From Thermoflavifilum thermophilum (GTDB taxonomy: Bacteria; Bacteroidota; Bacteroidia; Chitinophagales; Chitinophagaceae), in contig NZ_FPCJ01000001.1 of assembly GCF_900116565.1 (NCBI RefSeq), positions 1,714,540 to 1,778,539 on the forward strand: DNA of 64,000 nt, written 5' to 3'. Made by a program: the position numbers and the translations under genes. The first letter of the stretch is position 1. Every line of letters starts with the position of its first letter. Shown here piece by piece: positions 35,411 through 45,380 of this stretch. Under the pieces are notes generated by a model. It made no database searches, was not told where the DNA came from, and saw only the letters and a list, made by a program, of their open reading frames with translations.

Positions 35411-38365
35411 ATGAAGCAGGTTTACACATTTTTGTTTTGTTTCCTATTCATTGTCCCTTTAAGGGGTCAGCTATTATCTACCCATCCTGCTTTCCCTACG
35501 GAGCATAGCATCGGAGTGCAAATTACGGCTGATGCGCATTTTGGCAATCAGGGATTATTGAATTACACGCCAGTTACGGACGTGTATGTGCACATTGGAG
35601 TCATTACCAACAAAAGCACCAGTTCGTCGGACTGGCGGTATGTACATTCCCAGTGGGGCACTACGAATGCGGCTTACCAGTGTACGTATGCGGGTAATAG
35701 CCGATGGACTTACACTATTTCCGGGGATTTGCGAAGCTATTTCGGCATTACGGATACCGGCGAGCATATTTTGAAGATTGCCATTCTGTTCCGCAACGGA
35801 AGTGGTTCTCAGGCTTTGCGCAATGCCGATGGCAGCGATATGTATATTCCGGTGTATGATACGGGTTTCTATGTGCGTTTCAGTTATCCGTATCGTCAAC
35901 CCAAGTATGTACCTGTTGCGGAACCACTGAATCTGAAGCAGGGAGATACGCTGCCTGTGCAGGTTGTAGCCAGCCACAGCGGGAATCTGAGTTTATGGTA
36001 CAATGGCAGAGAAGTGGACAGTACTTTGTCCGACAGCCTTTCCAGCCAGGTTGTACTGGCAGATTCCGGGAATCAGATGCTGATAGCAAGAGGCCTTTAT
36101 GGTTCACAGCAATCGAGCGACACTTTTAGCTTTTATATTGCGCCGCCTACCACGGTTATGCCTTTACCAGCGGGGGTTTCCGAAGGCATCAATTATGAAT
36201 CAGGCGATACTTCGGTAGTGCTGGTGCTTTATGCGCCGCATAAGCACCATATTGTGGTCATCGGTGATTTCAACAACTGGCAACAATTGCCGGCTTATCA
36301 AATGCACCAGACGCCCGATAGCAACTATTTCTGGATTCGCATTACCGGACTTACACCCCAGCAGCCCTACGCTTATCAATATGTCATCGACGACACCATC
36401 AAGGTGGCTGATTACAATGCACACCTGATTCTGGATCCCGATAACGATGCAGCCATTCCCGCTTCAGTTTATCCCAATCTAAAACCCTATCCCACGGGCA
36501 AAACCACCGGGATTGTAAGTGTACTGCAAACGGGTGAGCCGGCTTATGTATGGCATGATAGCGGATTCCGGCGCCCCGATCAGCATAACTTGATCATCTA
36601 TGAACTGCTGGTACGGGATTTTATTGCCGCTCACGACTGGCAGACTTTGAAGGATACGCTTGGCTACCTGAAGCGGCTGGGCATGAATGCCATAGAAGTA
36701 ATGCCTTTCACGGAATTTGAAGGGAATGACAGCTGGGGCTATAATCCGGATTTCTTTTTTGCACCCGATAAATATTATGGCACTGCCACTGCTCTCAAAC
36801 AGTTCATCGATGCCTGTCATCAGCAGGGCATAGCGGTGATCATGGATCTGGTGTTGAACCATGCGTTTGAGCAATGCCCCATGGTGCAGATGTACTGGGA
36901 TAAAGCTAATCAGCGGCCAGCAGCCGATAATCCCTGGTTCAATCCAGTGCCTACTCATCCTTTTAACGTGGGATATCAGTTCAATCATGAAAGCCCGGCC
37001 ACCAAAATATTCACCTATCGGGTGATGCAATACTGGCTTACGGAATACCACCTGGATGGATTCCGGTTTGACCTGGCCAAAGGATTCACCCAAAAACGGT
37101 CGTGCGACAGTACGGGCAACAACTGCAGTGTGGCACTCTGGAACGCTTACGATTCATCCCGCGTGGCCATCTGGGATACCATTTACCAGCAACAACAACA
37201 AATCAGTCCAGGCAGTTACTGCATTTTAGAAATGTTTGCCGACAACAGCGAAGAAAAAGTATATGCCGCCCAGGGCATGATGCTGTGGGGAAATCTAAAT
37301 GATGCTTTTAATCAGGCCACCATGGGCTATGGCACGCCATCACCCTCAGGTAATACCTGGGATTTCAGCTGGGGACTTTACACCGCCCGCGGCTGGTCGC
37401 AGCCTAACCTGGTAACCTATCAGGAAAGCCACGATGAAGAACGGCTGATGTATAAAAACGAACAATATGGCAACAGCAACGGATCGTACAATATTAAAGA
37501 CACGGCTACGGGGTTGAAACGCAACGCCATGGCCACGGCATTCTGGGCTATTATGCCAGGCCCCAAAATGTTGTGGGAATTCGGAGAGATAGGTTATGAT
37601 TATTCTATCAACACCTGCACCAATGGCACGGTAGATCCCAGCGGAGCCTGCCGCCTGGCCGATAAGCCCATTCGCTGGGATTATCTGCAAGATAAGCGCC
37701 GGCAGGGTTTGTTTCAGGTATATCAGCGCCTGTTTCGACTGCGGCAGATGCCGGCTTATACATCAACCTTCACGCAGGGACAGGTGCAATATAACCTGAG
37801 TGGGGCAGTAAAAACCATGGTGCTCACCGGCGATTCGCTGGATGTGGTCGTGGTAGGTAATTTTGATGTGGTACCGCATGGCGCTACGGTAAGCTTTCCA
37901 CATGCAGGCACATGGTATGATTATGTTTCCCTGCGAAACCAGCCCGACAGCACCTTTCAGTTACAGCAATCGCAGCTCACCATGGCTCTGTCGCCCGGTG
38001 AATATCATGTATTTGTAGATCGCAATGTAGATCAGGTTTCTACCGATACTACCCAGCAAAAGAGTCCTATATGGCTTTCGGGAACAGGATCGGAGTTGGC
38101 TTTGAAGGTCTTTCCCAATCCGGCATCCCGGCAGCAAACCATTCAATTCAATTACTATCTGCCCGATAACGACTATATCCTGCTTCGCGTGCTAAATGTT
38201 CGGGGCGAAGTAGTGGCTACCCTGTACGATGGATTTCAATATGCCGGAAATTATGTGGTCAGTTGGCCCTTTGGCAGCCGGCTCAGTGCAGAAGGGGGGA
38301 TGTATGTCGTACAACTCTCTGCCCGAAGTCACGGATCTGTTTCGCAAAAATTAATCATTCCATAA
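35411..38365 (+). CDS. Secreted GH13 alpha-amylase with T9SS sorting domain
   Basis: A 984-residue exported glycoside hydrolase. After the signal peptide come beta-sandwich regions (about 20-270), a CBM48-like segment ('VVIGDFNNWQQLPAYQMHQ'), then the GH13 barrel (about 390-800). The nucleophile is Asp554 in 'DGFRFDLAKG', the acid/base Glu607 in 'CILEMFADN', and the third carboxylate Asp675 in 'QESHDEER'. The last 80 residues form a type A T9SS sorting domain ('VFPNPASRQQTIQFNYYLP', ending in 'SVSQKLIIP'), so it is delivered to the surface. It cuts alpha-1,4-glucans outside the cell to feed the SusC/SusD importer encoded next. It is first in the operon. Confidence 0.94.
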   Translation: MKQVYTFLFCFLFIVPLRGQLLSTHPAFPTEHSIGVQITADAHFGNQGLLNYTPVTDVYVHIGVITNKSTSSSDWRYVHSQWGTTNAAYQCTYAGNSRWTYTISGDLRSYFGITDTGEHILKIAILFRNGSGSQALRNADGSDMYIPVYDTGFYVRFSYPYRQPKYVPVAEPLNLKQGDTLPVQVVASHSGNLSLWYNGREVDSTLSDSLSSQVVLADSGNQMLIARGLYGSQQSSDTFSFYIAPPTTVMPLPAGVSEGINYESGDTSVVLVLYAPHKHHIVVIGDFNNWQQLPAYQMHQTPDSNYFWIRITGLTPQQPYAYQYVIDDTIKVADYNAHLILDPDNDAAIPASVYPNLKPYPTGKTTGIVSVLQTGEPAYVWHDSGFRRPDQHNLIIYELLVRDFIAAHDWQTLKDTLGYLKRLGMNAIEVMPFTEFEGNDSWGYNPDFFFAPDKYYGTATALKQFIDACHQQGIAVIMDLVLNHAFEQCPMVQMYWDKANQRPAADNPWFNPVPTHPFNVGYQFNHESPATKIFTYRVMQYWLTEYHLDGFRFDLAKGFTQKRSCDSTGNNCSVALWNAYDSSRVAIWDTIYQQQQQISPGSYCILEMFADNSEEKVYAAQGMMLWGNLNDAFNQATMGYGTPSPSGNTWDFSWGLYTARGWSQPNLVTYQESHDEERLMYKNEQYGNSNGSYNIKDTATGLKRNAMATAFWAIMPGPKMLWEFGEIGYDYSINTCTNGTVDPSGACRLADKPIRWDYLQDKRRQGLFQVYQRLFRLRQMPAYTSTFTQGQVQYNLSGAVKTMVLTGDSLDVVVVGNFDVVPHGATVSFPHAGTWYDYVSLRNQPDSTFQLQQSQLTMALSPGEYHVFVDRNVDQVSTDTTQQKSPIWLSGTGSELALKVFPNPASRQQTIQFNYYLPDNDYILLRVLNVRGEVVATLYDGFQYAGNYVVSWPFGSRLSAEGGMYVVQLSARSHGSVSQKLIIP

Positions 38366-38382
38366 GCTGTTTATTCTTCAAC

Positions 38383-41300
38383 ATGTTAAAACCAATACAT
38401 ATGCGTATGCTGAAATTTTTCTCTTGTTTGAGGGATAAAGCCCGCATTCATGGCAGGCGTGCGGGCCTCATTCCACAACCTCCGGGTTGGAGAGCTTTGT
38501 GGTTACTGATACTTGGACTGGGCATCGCCACGGGTAGTGCTCAGGCACAAGGCAGAACCATAGAGGGGGTGGTCAAGGATGCCCAGAGTGGGCAGCCACT
38601 TCCTGGTGTGTCAGTACAGGTCAAGGGTACCGCATCGGGCACCATTACGAATGATCAGGGGATGTTTCATCTTAACCTGCCGCCCGATCACGACACGCTC
38701 ATCATCTCCTATGTGGGTTATGCCCGGCAGGAGGTTCCGGTAGGCAGCAGTTCTTCGCTGCAAATTGCTATGCACCAGTCGGCTGCTTCGTTGAATGAAC
38801 TGGTGGTTATCGGGTATGGTACCCAGCAAAAGAAAGACCTGACAGGTTCCATTGCCACGGTGAATGCCCGGGATTTTCAGCAGGGGGTTATTTCCACGCC
38901 CGACCAGCTCATCCAGGGCAAGATTCCCGGGGTGGTTATTACACCCGGCAGCGGTATGCCTGGTGCGGGCGGTGTGATCCGGATCCGGGGAGGGGCCTCG
39001 CTCAATGCCAGCAACGACCCCCTGATTGTGATTGATGGGGTGCCTCTATCTAACAGTGGTATTGCTGGATCACCCAACCCCTTGAGCTTAATCAATCCGG
39101 AAGACATTGAGTCGATCACCGTGCTGAAAGACGCCTCTGCAGCGGCTATCTATGGTAACCGGGCCTCCAATGGGGTGATCATCATCACCACCAAAAAAGG
39201 TACGGCTGGCGGCAAACTCTCTGTGCAATTGAACACCGTGCAATCTCTTTCCACCAAAACCAAGGAAGTGAGTGTGCTCAATGCCGACCAGATTCGCAGC
39301 ATCATCAACCAACAAGGTACTGCCCAGCAGAAAGCCTTGCTCGGCAATGCCAATACCAACTGGCAGAATGAAATTTACCAGACGGCTTTCAGCAGTGATA
39401 ATAACCTGAGCTTTACGGGTGGTATTCCTGGCCTGCCGTATCGCCTTTCTGTGGGTTATCTGGACCAGAACGGTATCCTGAAAACAGGTTATCTGAAGCG
39501 TACCAGCGTGGATTTGAGCCTGACGCCCAGTTTCTTTAACCATAGCCTGAAAGCCACCATCAATCTGAAGGGTGCGTATAACAACAATCGGTTTGCCAAC
39601 CAGGCTGCCATTGGCGACGCGTTGCGGATGGATCCCACCCAGCCGGTATATGATCCCAACAGCAAGTTTGGTGGCTATTTTGAATGGACCGATAACCAGG
39701 GTAATCCCAATCCGCAGGCTACCCGCAACCCGGTGGCCGACCTGATGTTGCGGTCTGATAAAAGTACCGTCAAACGCAGCATCGGTAACATTGAACTGGA
39801 TTATACCCTGCCGGCCTTTCCCGACCTAAAAGCTCATTTGAATGCTGGATACGATATTTCTAAGGGAGTAGGCAATGTGTTTATTCCGGCCATTGCAGCC
39901 ATGGATTATTTACAGGGAGGATATAAAAATCATTATCAACAATACAATCGCAATGAGTTGTTTGATTTCTATTTGAATTATGCTCATACCCTGCCCGAGC
40001 TGAAAAGCCATTTTGATGTAACAGCCGGATATGAATATCAAGATTTCTTCCGGGGCAGCCCTTCTTTCCCTTATTTGAATGAAAAAGGCGATACCTTACC
40101 TGGCGCGCCCCTGCCCGACTCTTCGCGGCATACCCTGGTATCGTTTTATGCCCGGTTGAATTATGCCTTCCGCGATAAATACTTGCTTACGGCTACCATT
40201 CGTCGTGATGGCTCTTCCCGGTTCAGTCCGGCCAACCGCTGGGGGAATTTCCCTTCTGTAGCTTTGGCCTGGCGCATCAACCAGGAAGGTTTCCTGAAAG
40301 ATTCTCGTACGGTTTCCGATCTAAAACTCAGGCTGGGATATGGTGTTACCGGACAGCAGGAAATTGGAAACGATTATCCCTATCTGCCGATTTATACCCT
40401 GAGTACCACTGTAGCACAATATCCGTTTGGCAATGCTTTCTACCAAACCTATCGTGCCGAAGCTTACGATGAAAATATCAAATGGGAACAAACGGCCACT
40501 TACAACATCGGCTTGGACTTTGGTTTTCTGAATCAACGCATCAATGGGAGTTTGGACTTGTATTACAAGAAAACCACCAATTTGCTGGCCGATATTACCA
40601 CGCCTGCACTGGGCAACCTGAGTAACCATGTGTTCACCAATATCGGCAGCCTGGAAGACCGGGGCATTGAATTTACCGTGAATGCCACACCCTTCACCAC
40701 CCAGAAATTTACTTGGAATCTCAATTTCAATATTGCTTACAACCAGAACAAAATCCTGAAACTTTCCAATTCGGCCGACTCTGCAGCGCAGAATCAGCTG
40801 GTAGGCCATATTGCCGGCGGTACGGGAAATACAATCCAAATCAATACGGTAGGCTATCCGGCCTACACTTTTTATGTGTACAAGCAGGTGTATGATGCCA
40901 CCGGTCACCCTATTGAAGGCGTGTATGAAGATGTGAACAACGATCCGAATAATTTGTTTTACCGGTACAAATCACCCGATCCGAAGGTGACGCTGGGATT
41001 CAGCTCGCAGTTTACCTATCAGCGCTGGACCCTGTCGTTCGTAGCCCGCGCCGATATTGGCAATTATGTGTACAACAATGTGCTTTCCACGATGGACACC
41101 TACAACAGCATTTCCAATTCCCTGGGTTACATTGGCAATGCATCTACTGATTACCTGTTCACCAAATTTCAGAACAGCCAGTATTTCTCGGATTACTACG
41201 TGGAAAACGCCTCTTTCCTGCGGATGGACAACATCACCTTGGGCTATAATTTCGGCAAAATTGCACACAGCGATGTGCAGCTGGCTGTGAATGCCTTTGT

Positions 41301-41421
41301 ACAGAATGCCTTTGTAATCACCAAATACCGCGGAGTCAATCCGGAAGTATTCGGAGGCATTGACGGAAACGTATATCCGGTTCCCCGGACGTATGCGCTG
41401 GGATTGAATATTCATTTTTAA
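38383..41421 (+). CDS. susC: SusC-like TonB-dependent outer-membrane importer
   Basis: A 1012-residue TonB-linked transporter. A long signal region ends at 'GSAQAQ', followed by a carboxypeptidase-regulatory-like domain (about 55-130), the SusC plug signature 'LNELVVIGYGTQQKKDLTGS' and a 22-strand barrel. It imports the oligosaccharides produced by the amylase with SusD as lid. The start at 38383 is 17 bases past the amylase stop; the frame stays open further upstream inside the amylase gene but that is not used. ATG at 38401 is an alternative. Substrate assignment (starch or malto-oligosaccharides) rests on its neighbours. Confidence 0.94.
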   Translation: MLKPIHMRMLKFFSCLRDKARIHGRRAGLIPQPPGWRALWLLILGLGIATGSAQAQGRTIEGVVKDAQSGQPLPGVSVQVKGTASGTITNDQGMFHLNLPPDHDTLIISYVGYARQEVPVGSSSSLQIAMHQSAASLNELVVIGYGTQQKKDLTGSIATVNARDFQQGVISTPDQLIQGKIPGVVITPGSGMPGAGGVIRIRGGASLNASNDPLIVIDGVPLSNSGIAGSPNPLSLINPEDIESITVLKDASAAAIYGNRASNGVIIITTKKGTAGGKLSVQLNTVQSLSTKTKEVSVLNADQIRSIINQQGTAQQKALLGNANTNWQNEIYQTAFSSDNNLSFTGGIPGLPYRLSVGYLDQNGILKTGYLKRTSVDLSLTPSFFNHSLKATINLKGAYNNNRFANQAAIGDALRMDPTQPVYDPNSKFGGYFEWTDNQGNPNPQATRNPVADLMLRSDKSTVKRSIGNIELDYTLPAFPDLKAHLNAGYDISKGVGNVFIPAIAAMDYLQGGYKNHYQQYNRNELFDFYLNYAHTLPELKSHFDVTAGYEYQDFFRGSPSFPYLNEKGDTLPGAPLPDSSRHTLVSFYARLNYAFRDKYLLTATIRRDGSSRFSPANRWGNFPSVALAWRINQEGFLKDSRTVSDLKLRLGYGVTGQQEIGNDYPYLPIYTLSTTVAQYPFGNAFYQTYRAEAYDENIKWEQTATYNIGLDFGFLNQRINGSLDLYYKKTTNLLADITTPALGNLSNHVFTNIGSLEDRGIEFTVNATPFTTQKFTWNLNFNIAYNQNKILKLSNSADSAAQNQLVGHIAGGTGNTIQINTVGYPAYTFYVYKQVYDATGHPIEGVYEDVNNDPNNLFYRYKSPDPKVTLGFSSQFTYQRWTLSFVARADIGNYVYNNVLSTMDTYNSISNSLGYIGNASTDYLFTKFQNSQYFSDYYVENASFLRMDNITLGYNFGKIAHSDVQLAVNAFVQNAFVITKYRGVNPEVFGGIDGNVYPVPRTYALGLNIHF

Positions 41422-41440
41422 ACCAGGAAAACTTGAGCAT

Positions 41441-43030
41441 ATGAAACGCATCAAACAATATCTCGTCATGGGGCTGGCTACCATAGGTTTGTGGGGGCTG
41501 AATTCCTGCACCAAAGACCTAAACCGCCTGCCTTACATACAGGTTACATCCGCTACGGTATTCAGCAACCCGCAAAGCATCAAACAGGCGCTGGCTAAAC
41601 TTTACGCTGGCCTTACACTTAGCGGACAGGATCAGGTGAACGAGCCCGATATCCAGGCTTCAGATATAGGATCCAATACTTTTTTCCGTAATTTCTGGGA
41701 AGCAGAAGAGCTACCAACCGACGAAGCCGTGATTTCCTGGAATGATGCCGATTTGCAACAGTATCATCTGATGAATTGGACAGCCAATATGAGTTTTCTG
41801 AAACTCATGTATAACCGTGTATTTTTTGAAGTTGCTGCCTGCAATGAGTTTCTTCGTGAAATGGATAAGCTCGACCTGTCGAAATTCTCCCCCCAGGATA
41901 CGGTTAATTTTGCCACTTACAAAGCAGAAGCCCGCTTCCTTCGTGCATTTGCCTATTGGGTGGCACTCGATTTCTTTGGCAATACTCCTTTTGCCACGGA
42001 AAACGATCCGGTGGGCAAGTTCCTTCCTCCACAGATCAGTCGGGCCGATTTGTTCAAATATGTGGAAAGTGAATTGCTCGATATCCAGAACCAGCTTCCT
42101 GATCCCGGGCAAAATGAATATGGCCGGGCTGATAAAGCCTGTGCCTGGTTTCTGCTCGCCAGGTTGTATCTGAATGCCCAGGTGTACACCGGCCAGGCAC
42201 GATGGACAGATTGCATCACCTATTGCAATAAAATCATCCAATCAGGCGCCTATCACTTGGCCAGCAACTATGCCCAGCTGTTTGAAATCGACAACAGACA
42301 AACCGGAGAAATCATCTTCCCGCTTCGTGCCAACGGGCTCACCTCCCAGTCGTATGGCAACACCACCTTCCTGGTGCATGCGGCTGTGGGTGGAAATATG
42401 AATGCCAGTGATTACGGAATTACCGGCGGCTGGGCGGGGCTGCGTACCACCAAAAATCTGGTGAACCTGTTCCCCAATGGCGACAGCTCAGTGGATAAGC
42501 GGGCTATGTTTTATACCAATGGCCAGACACTGGAGATTAGTGATATAAAGGATTTCAGCAACGGTTATGCTATCACCAAATTCAAAAATATCGATTCTCA
42601 TGGGAACCCTGGATCTGATCCTACCGGTACATTTGTGGATCTGGACTTCCCGCTGTTCCGCCTCGGTGAGGTTTACCTGATGTATGCTGAAGCTGTTGTG
42701 CGGGGTGGCAGTGGCGGCGATATCAATACGGCTGTGAATTATATCAATCAGCTTCGGGAAAGAGCCTATCGCAACACCAGCGGAGATATCACAGCCAGCG
42801 ACCTTACACCTGATTTCATCCTTGATGAAAGAGCCCGTGAACTTTACTGGGAAGCTATTCGCCGTACCGACCTGATACGTTTCGGCAAATTCACTTCTTC
42901 CACCTATCTGTGGCCCTGGAAGGGCGGTGTGAAGAATGGTCAGGGTGTGGATGCCCATTTGAATCTGTATCCGATTTCAGCCGATGATATCATTGCCAAT
43001 CCGCATCTCACCCAGAACCCTGGTTATTAA
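41441..43030 (+). CDS. susD: SusD/RagB family glycan-binding lipoprotein
   Basis: A 529-residue surface lipoprotein (lipobox LNSC, Cys23) with the SusD/RagB fold: 'VFSNPQSIKQALAKLYAGL' early, 'AEARFLRAFAYWVALDFFGN' in the TPR region, and 'RLGEVYLMYAEAV' with 'DERARELYWEAIRRTDLIRF' near the C terminus. It forms the extracellular lid on the SusC barrel and captures the glycan. It follows susC after 19 bases. Confidence 0.95.
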   Translation: MKRIKQYLVMGLATIGLWGLNSCTKDLNRLPYIQVTSATVFSNPQSIKQALAKLYAGLTLSGQDQVNEPDIQASDIGSNTFFRNFWEAEELPTDEAVISWNDADLQQYHLMNWTANMSFLKLMYNRVFFEVAACNEFLREMDKLDLSKFSPQDTVNFATYKAEARFLRAFAYWVALDFFGNTPFATENDPVGKFLPPQISRADLFKYVESELLDIQNQLPDPGQNEYGRADKACAWFLLARLYLNAQVYTGQARWTDCITYCNKIIQSGAYHLASNYAQLFEIDNRQTGEIIFPLRANGLTSQSYGNTTFLVHAAVGGNMNASDYGITGGWAGLRTTKNLVNLFPNGDSSVDKRAMFYTNGQTLEISDIKDFSNGYAITKFKNIDSHGNPGSDPTGTFVDLDFPLFRLGEVYLMYAEAVVRGGSGGDINTAVNYINQLRERAYRNTSGDITASDLTPDFILDERARELYWEAIRRTDLIRFGKFTSSTYLWPWKGGVKNGQGVDAHLNLYPISADDIIANPHLTQNPGY

Positions 43031-43058
43031 TGATGGTTTAATTTAAAACGAAATAATC

Positions 43059-44174
43059 ATGCGTAACATATCTTTTCATCGCCTGCTGATGGCCGCTGCG
43101 GGACTTCTCATCATCACAGGTTATTCGGCCTGTAAAAAAGATGAAATACGGGCTGTGCTGCAGCTGCCCAAAACAGCTCCTGCACTGCAAAGCTCGGCCA
43201 CCACGCTGGTGCTCGACAGTTCGCAGGCCAGCCAAACGGCCGTAACCTTTAGCTGGGCTCCAGTGAATTATGGTTACAATGCCGATGTAACCTATACCCT
43301 GCAATTTGATGTACCTGCCGATAGTTTTCAGAATCCGATAAACGTGACGGCTGGGATCAACAAAACGAGCTTTTCTTTTACAGTGGCCGATTTCAATACA
43401 TTGGCTATCCAAAGTCTGGGTTTGCCTTTCGGCCAATCGAGCACGGTGCTGGTAAGACTGGCCAGTAACGTAAATCAGTTTAATGGAAATCCTTCCGTGG
43501 TTCCTACGGTTTATTCCGATTCGCTCGTGCTGCAGGTAACACCCTACCAGGTGGTCATCAATTATCCCTCGTTGTGGGTACCGGGCGACTATCAGGGCTG
43601 GAATCCGGCCGCAGCGCCCAAGGTGGCTTCGGTGAAGGCCAACGGCATATATGAAGGCTATGTGTATTTCCCGCCCGGCGGCACCTTCCAGTTCAAATTC
43701 ACCAGCGCGCCCGACTGGAGCCATATCAACTACGGCGATGGCGGCAATATGAGCCTCGATGCTACCGCAGGTACGGCCTCCGGTAATTTAAGTACCAATG
43801 GCGGAGCCGGCAACCTGCAAGTGCCCGGCACAGGGTACTACCGCCTTATTGCCAATACAGGCAACCTGACCTGGAGCGCCACCCGCACTACCTGGTCGGT
43901 GATCGGCGATGCTACACCCGGTGGCTGGAGCACCGATACCGATATGACTTTCGACCCAACTACCCAGACCTGGAGCGTGACGGTAAATCTGGTGAGCAGC
44001 GGTTCATTTAAATTCCGGGCTAATCATGATTGGACAATCAATTTTGGCTTCGATAATGGGCAGTTGACTTATAATGGAAGCAACATTCCTGTGCCCAGCG
44101 ATGGCAAATACCTGATCACACTCAACCTGAGTGTAGCTGGAAATTATACTTTCAGCATGAAAAAAGTGAATTAG
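43059..44174 (+). CDS. SusE/SusF-like starch-binding lipoprotein
   Basis: A 371-residue surface lipoprotein (lipobox YSAC near residue 25). An N-terminal SusE-type Ig domain (about 30-165) is followed by two carbohydrate-binding modules: one starting 'LWVPGDYQGWNPAAAPKVAS', the other 'SVIGDATPGGWSTDTDMTFD', each with aromatic residues expected at a glucan-binding face. It probably helps hold starch at the cell surface. It is the last gene of the operon, 28 bases behind susD, and is followed by a strong terminator. Confidence 0.9.
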   Translation: MRNISFHRLLMAAAGLLIITGYSACKKDEIRAVLQLPKTAPALQSSATTLVLDSSQASQTAVTFSWAPVNYGYNADVTYTLQFDVPADSFQNPINVTAGINKTSFSFTVADFNTLAIQSLGLPFGQSSTVLVRLASNVNQFNGNPSVVPTVYSDSLVLQVTPYQVVINYPSLWVPGDYQGWNPAAAPKVASVKANGIYEGYVYFPPGGTFQFKFTSAPDWSHINYGDGGNMSLDATAGTASGNLSTNGGAGNLQVPGTGYYRLIANTGNLTWSATRTTWSVIGDATPGGWSTDTDMTFDPTTQTWSVTVNLVSSGSFKFRANHDWTINFGFDNGQLTYNGSNIPVPSDGKYLITLNLSVAGNYTFSMKKVN

Positions 44175-44223
44175 GTTTATGGGTTATTCTGCCTGCCGGT
44201 TCCCCCGGTGGGTCTATGCTTTG

Positions 44224-44252
44224 ATGCCCTTCTTCGTGAAGGGCATTTTTTT
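44224..44252 (+). terminator. Strong terminator of the starch operon
   Basis: ATGCCCTTC pairs perfectly with GAAGGGCAT around the loop TTCGT, followed by a T run. It lies 50 bases past the SusE-like gene. Its T tract overlaps the stop codon of the convergent alcohol dehydrogenase gene. Confidence 0.88.
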
Positions 44253-45285
44253 ATGTTTCCATCTCTATCATGGCTTTCAGGCACATGTGATCTTGGGTTT
44301 GATGGATCGCTTCAAAGGCTTGGGGAAGCTGTGCAAGGGAATAGCGGTGGGTAATCCATCCCTGAACCTGAAGGCGGCCGCTCTCCAACAGATTGATAAC
44401 ATAGGCAAAATCTGCAGGCAAGCTGTTGCGACTGGCAAATAAGGTGAGTTCTTTCTGGTGAAAGACGGGGTCAGAAAAGGAGAGATGCTGCTGACACAAG
44501 CCTACATAAATGATGCTGGCACCCTGCGCTGCGTAGGAAAAACACTGCTCCATGGAACGGGCATTTCCGGTGGCATCGAAGATCACCGTAGGTTTTTTGC
44601 AATCAAAAGCATCGCAAATCTGATCCAGAGGCTTCTGGCTGAGCAATATTGGCAAGGGCGTTTGGGGAAAGCTAAGTTTTTGCAGAAAACTGAGGCGCTG
44701 AGCTTGCAGGTCGGCCACTGCCAGTATTTGAGGGTGATGCAATGCGGCAAAGGTAGCCACCGCCAGGCCAATAGGCCCTGCACCCAGAATCAGCACCCGA
44801 TCATCGGCCTGCAGCCTGGCTCGTTGCACAGCATGAGCTCCTATGCTAAGAGGCTCTACCAGTGCCAGCTCATCGTAAGATAGCAAGGCCGATGGATGCA
44901 GTTGAGCAGCCGGTAGCTTCAGGTACAATTGCAAGCCACCATCCACATGCACGCCCAGTACCCGCATCTGTTCACAGGCATTTGTATATCCCCGCAGGCA
45001 GGCATCGCAACGTCCACAGGCCAGATAAGGCCTTACTGCACAACGATCACCCACAGCGATCTGTTGCACATCTTCGCCCGTTGCAATTACCTCTACCCCC
45101 AACTCATGTCCCAACAGACGGGGATACGTAAAATACGGTTGCTCGCCCCGGTATGCATGATAGTCAGTACCACACAAACCTATCCGATGGACTTTCACCA
45201 ACACATCGCCTGCAGCAGGATCGGTTATGTGGCCAGGTTCAGTGCGGATAAACAGCCCCGGCTTTTCCAGTATCCAGGTATGCAT
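44251..45285 (-). CDS. Zinc-dependent MDR-family alcohol/polyol dehydrogenase
   Basis: A 344-residue medium-chain dehydrogenase. Catalytic zinc ligands lie in 'IGLCGTDYHAY' and 'LLGHELGVEV', the four structural-zinc Cys in 'CGRCDACLRGYTNAC', and the nucleotide-binding loop is 'VLILGAGPIGLAVA'. It resembles sorbitol or sugar-acid dehydrogenases more than simple ethanol dehydrogenases; the substrate is unknown. Start at 45285 (Met-His-Thr-Trp) is preferred; a Met five codons upstream (45300) is possible. No obvious partner is adjacent. Confidence 0.87.
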   Translation of the reverse strand: MHTWILEKPGLFIRTEPGHITDPAAGDVLVKVHRIGLCGTDYHAYRGEQPYFTYPRLLGHELGVEVIATGEDVQQIAVGDRCAVRPYLACGRCDACLRGYTNACEQMRVLGVHVDGGLQLYLKLPAAQLHPSALLSYDELALVEPLSIGAHAVQRARLQADDRVLILGAGPIGLAVATFAALHHPQILAVADLQAQRLSFLQKLSFPQTPLPILLSQKPLDQICDAFDCKKPTVIFDATGNARSMEQCFSYAAQGASIIYVGLCQQHLSFSDPVFHQKELTLFASRNSLPADFAYVINLLESGRLQVQGWITHRYSLAQLPQAFEAIHQTQDHMCLKAMIEMET

Positions 45286-45380
45286 AAAAAAGCGTCTCAC
45301 ATGCTTTTACAGCACTTGCATTCCAGTGGATGATATTCTCATCAGGCACGCAAACATGAAATGCAGATCAGATTGCTAAG

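Noticed and set aside
43038-43724. Open frame of 228 codons antisense to the SusE-like gene
   Set aside because: Shadow of a well supported lipoprotein gene in an operon; no promoter or family match.
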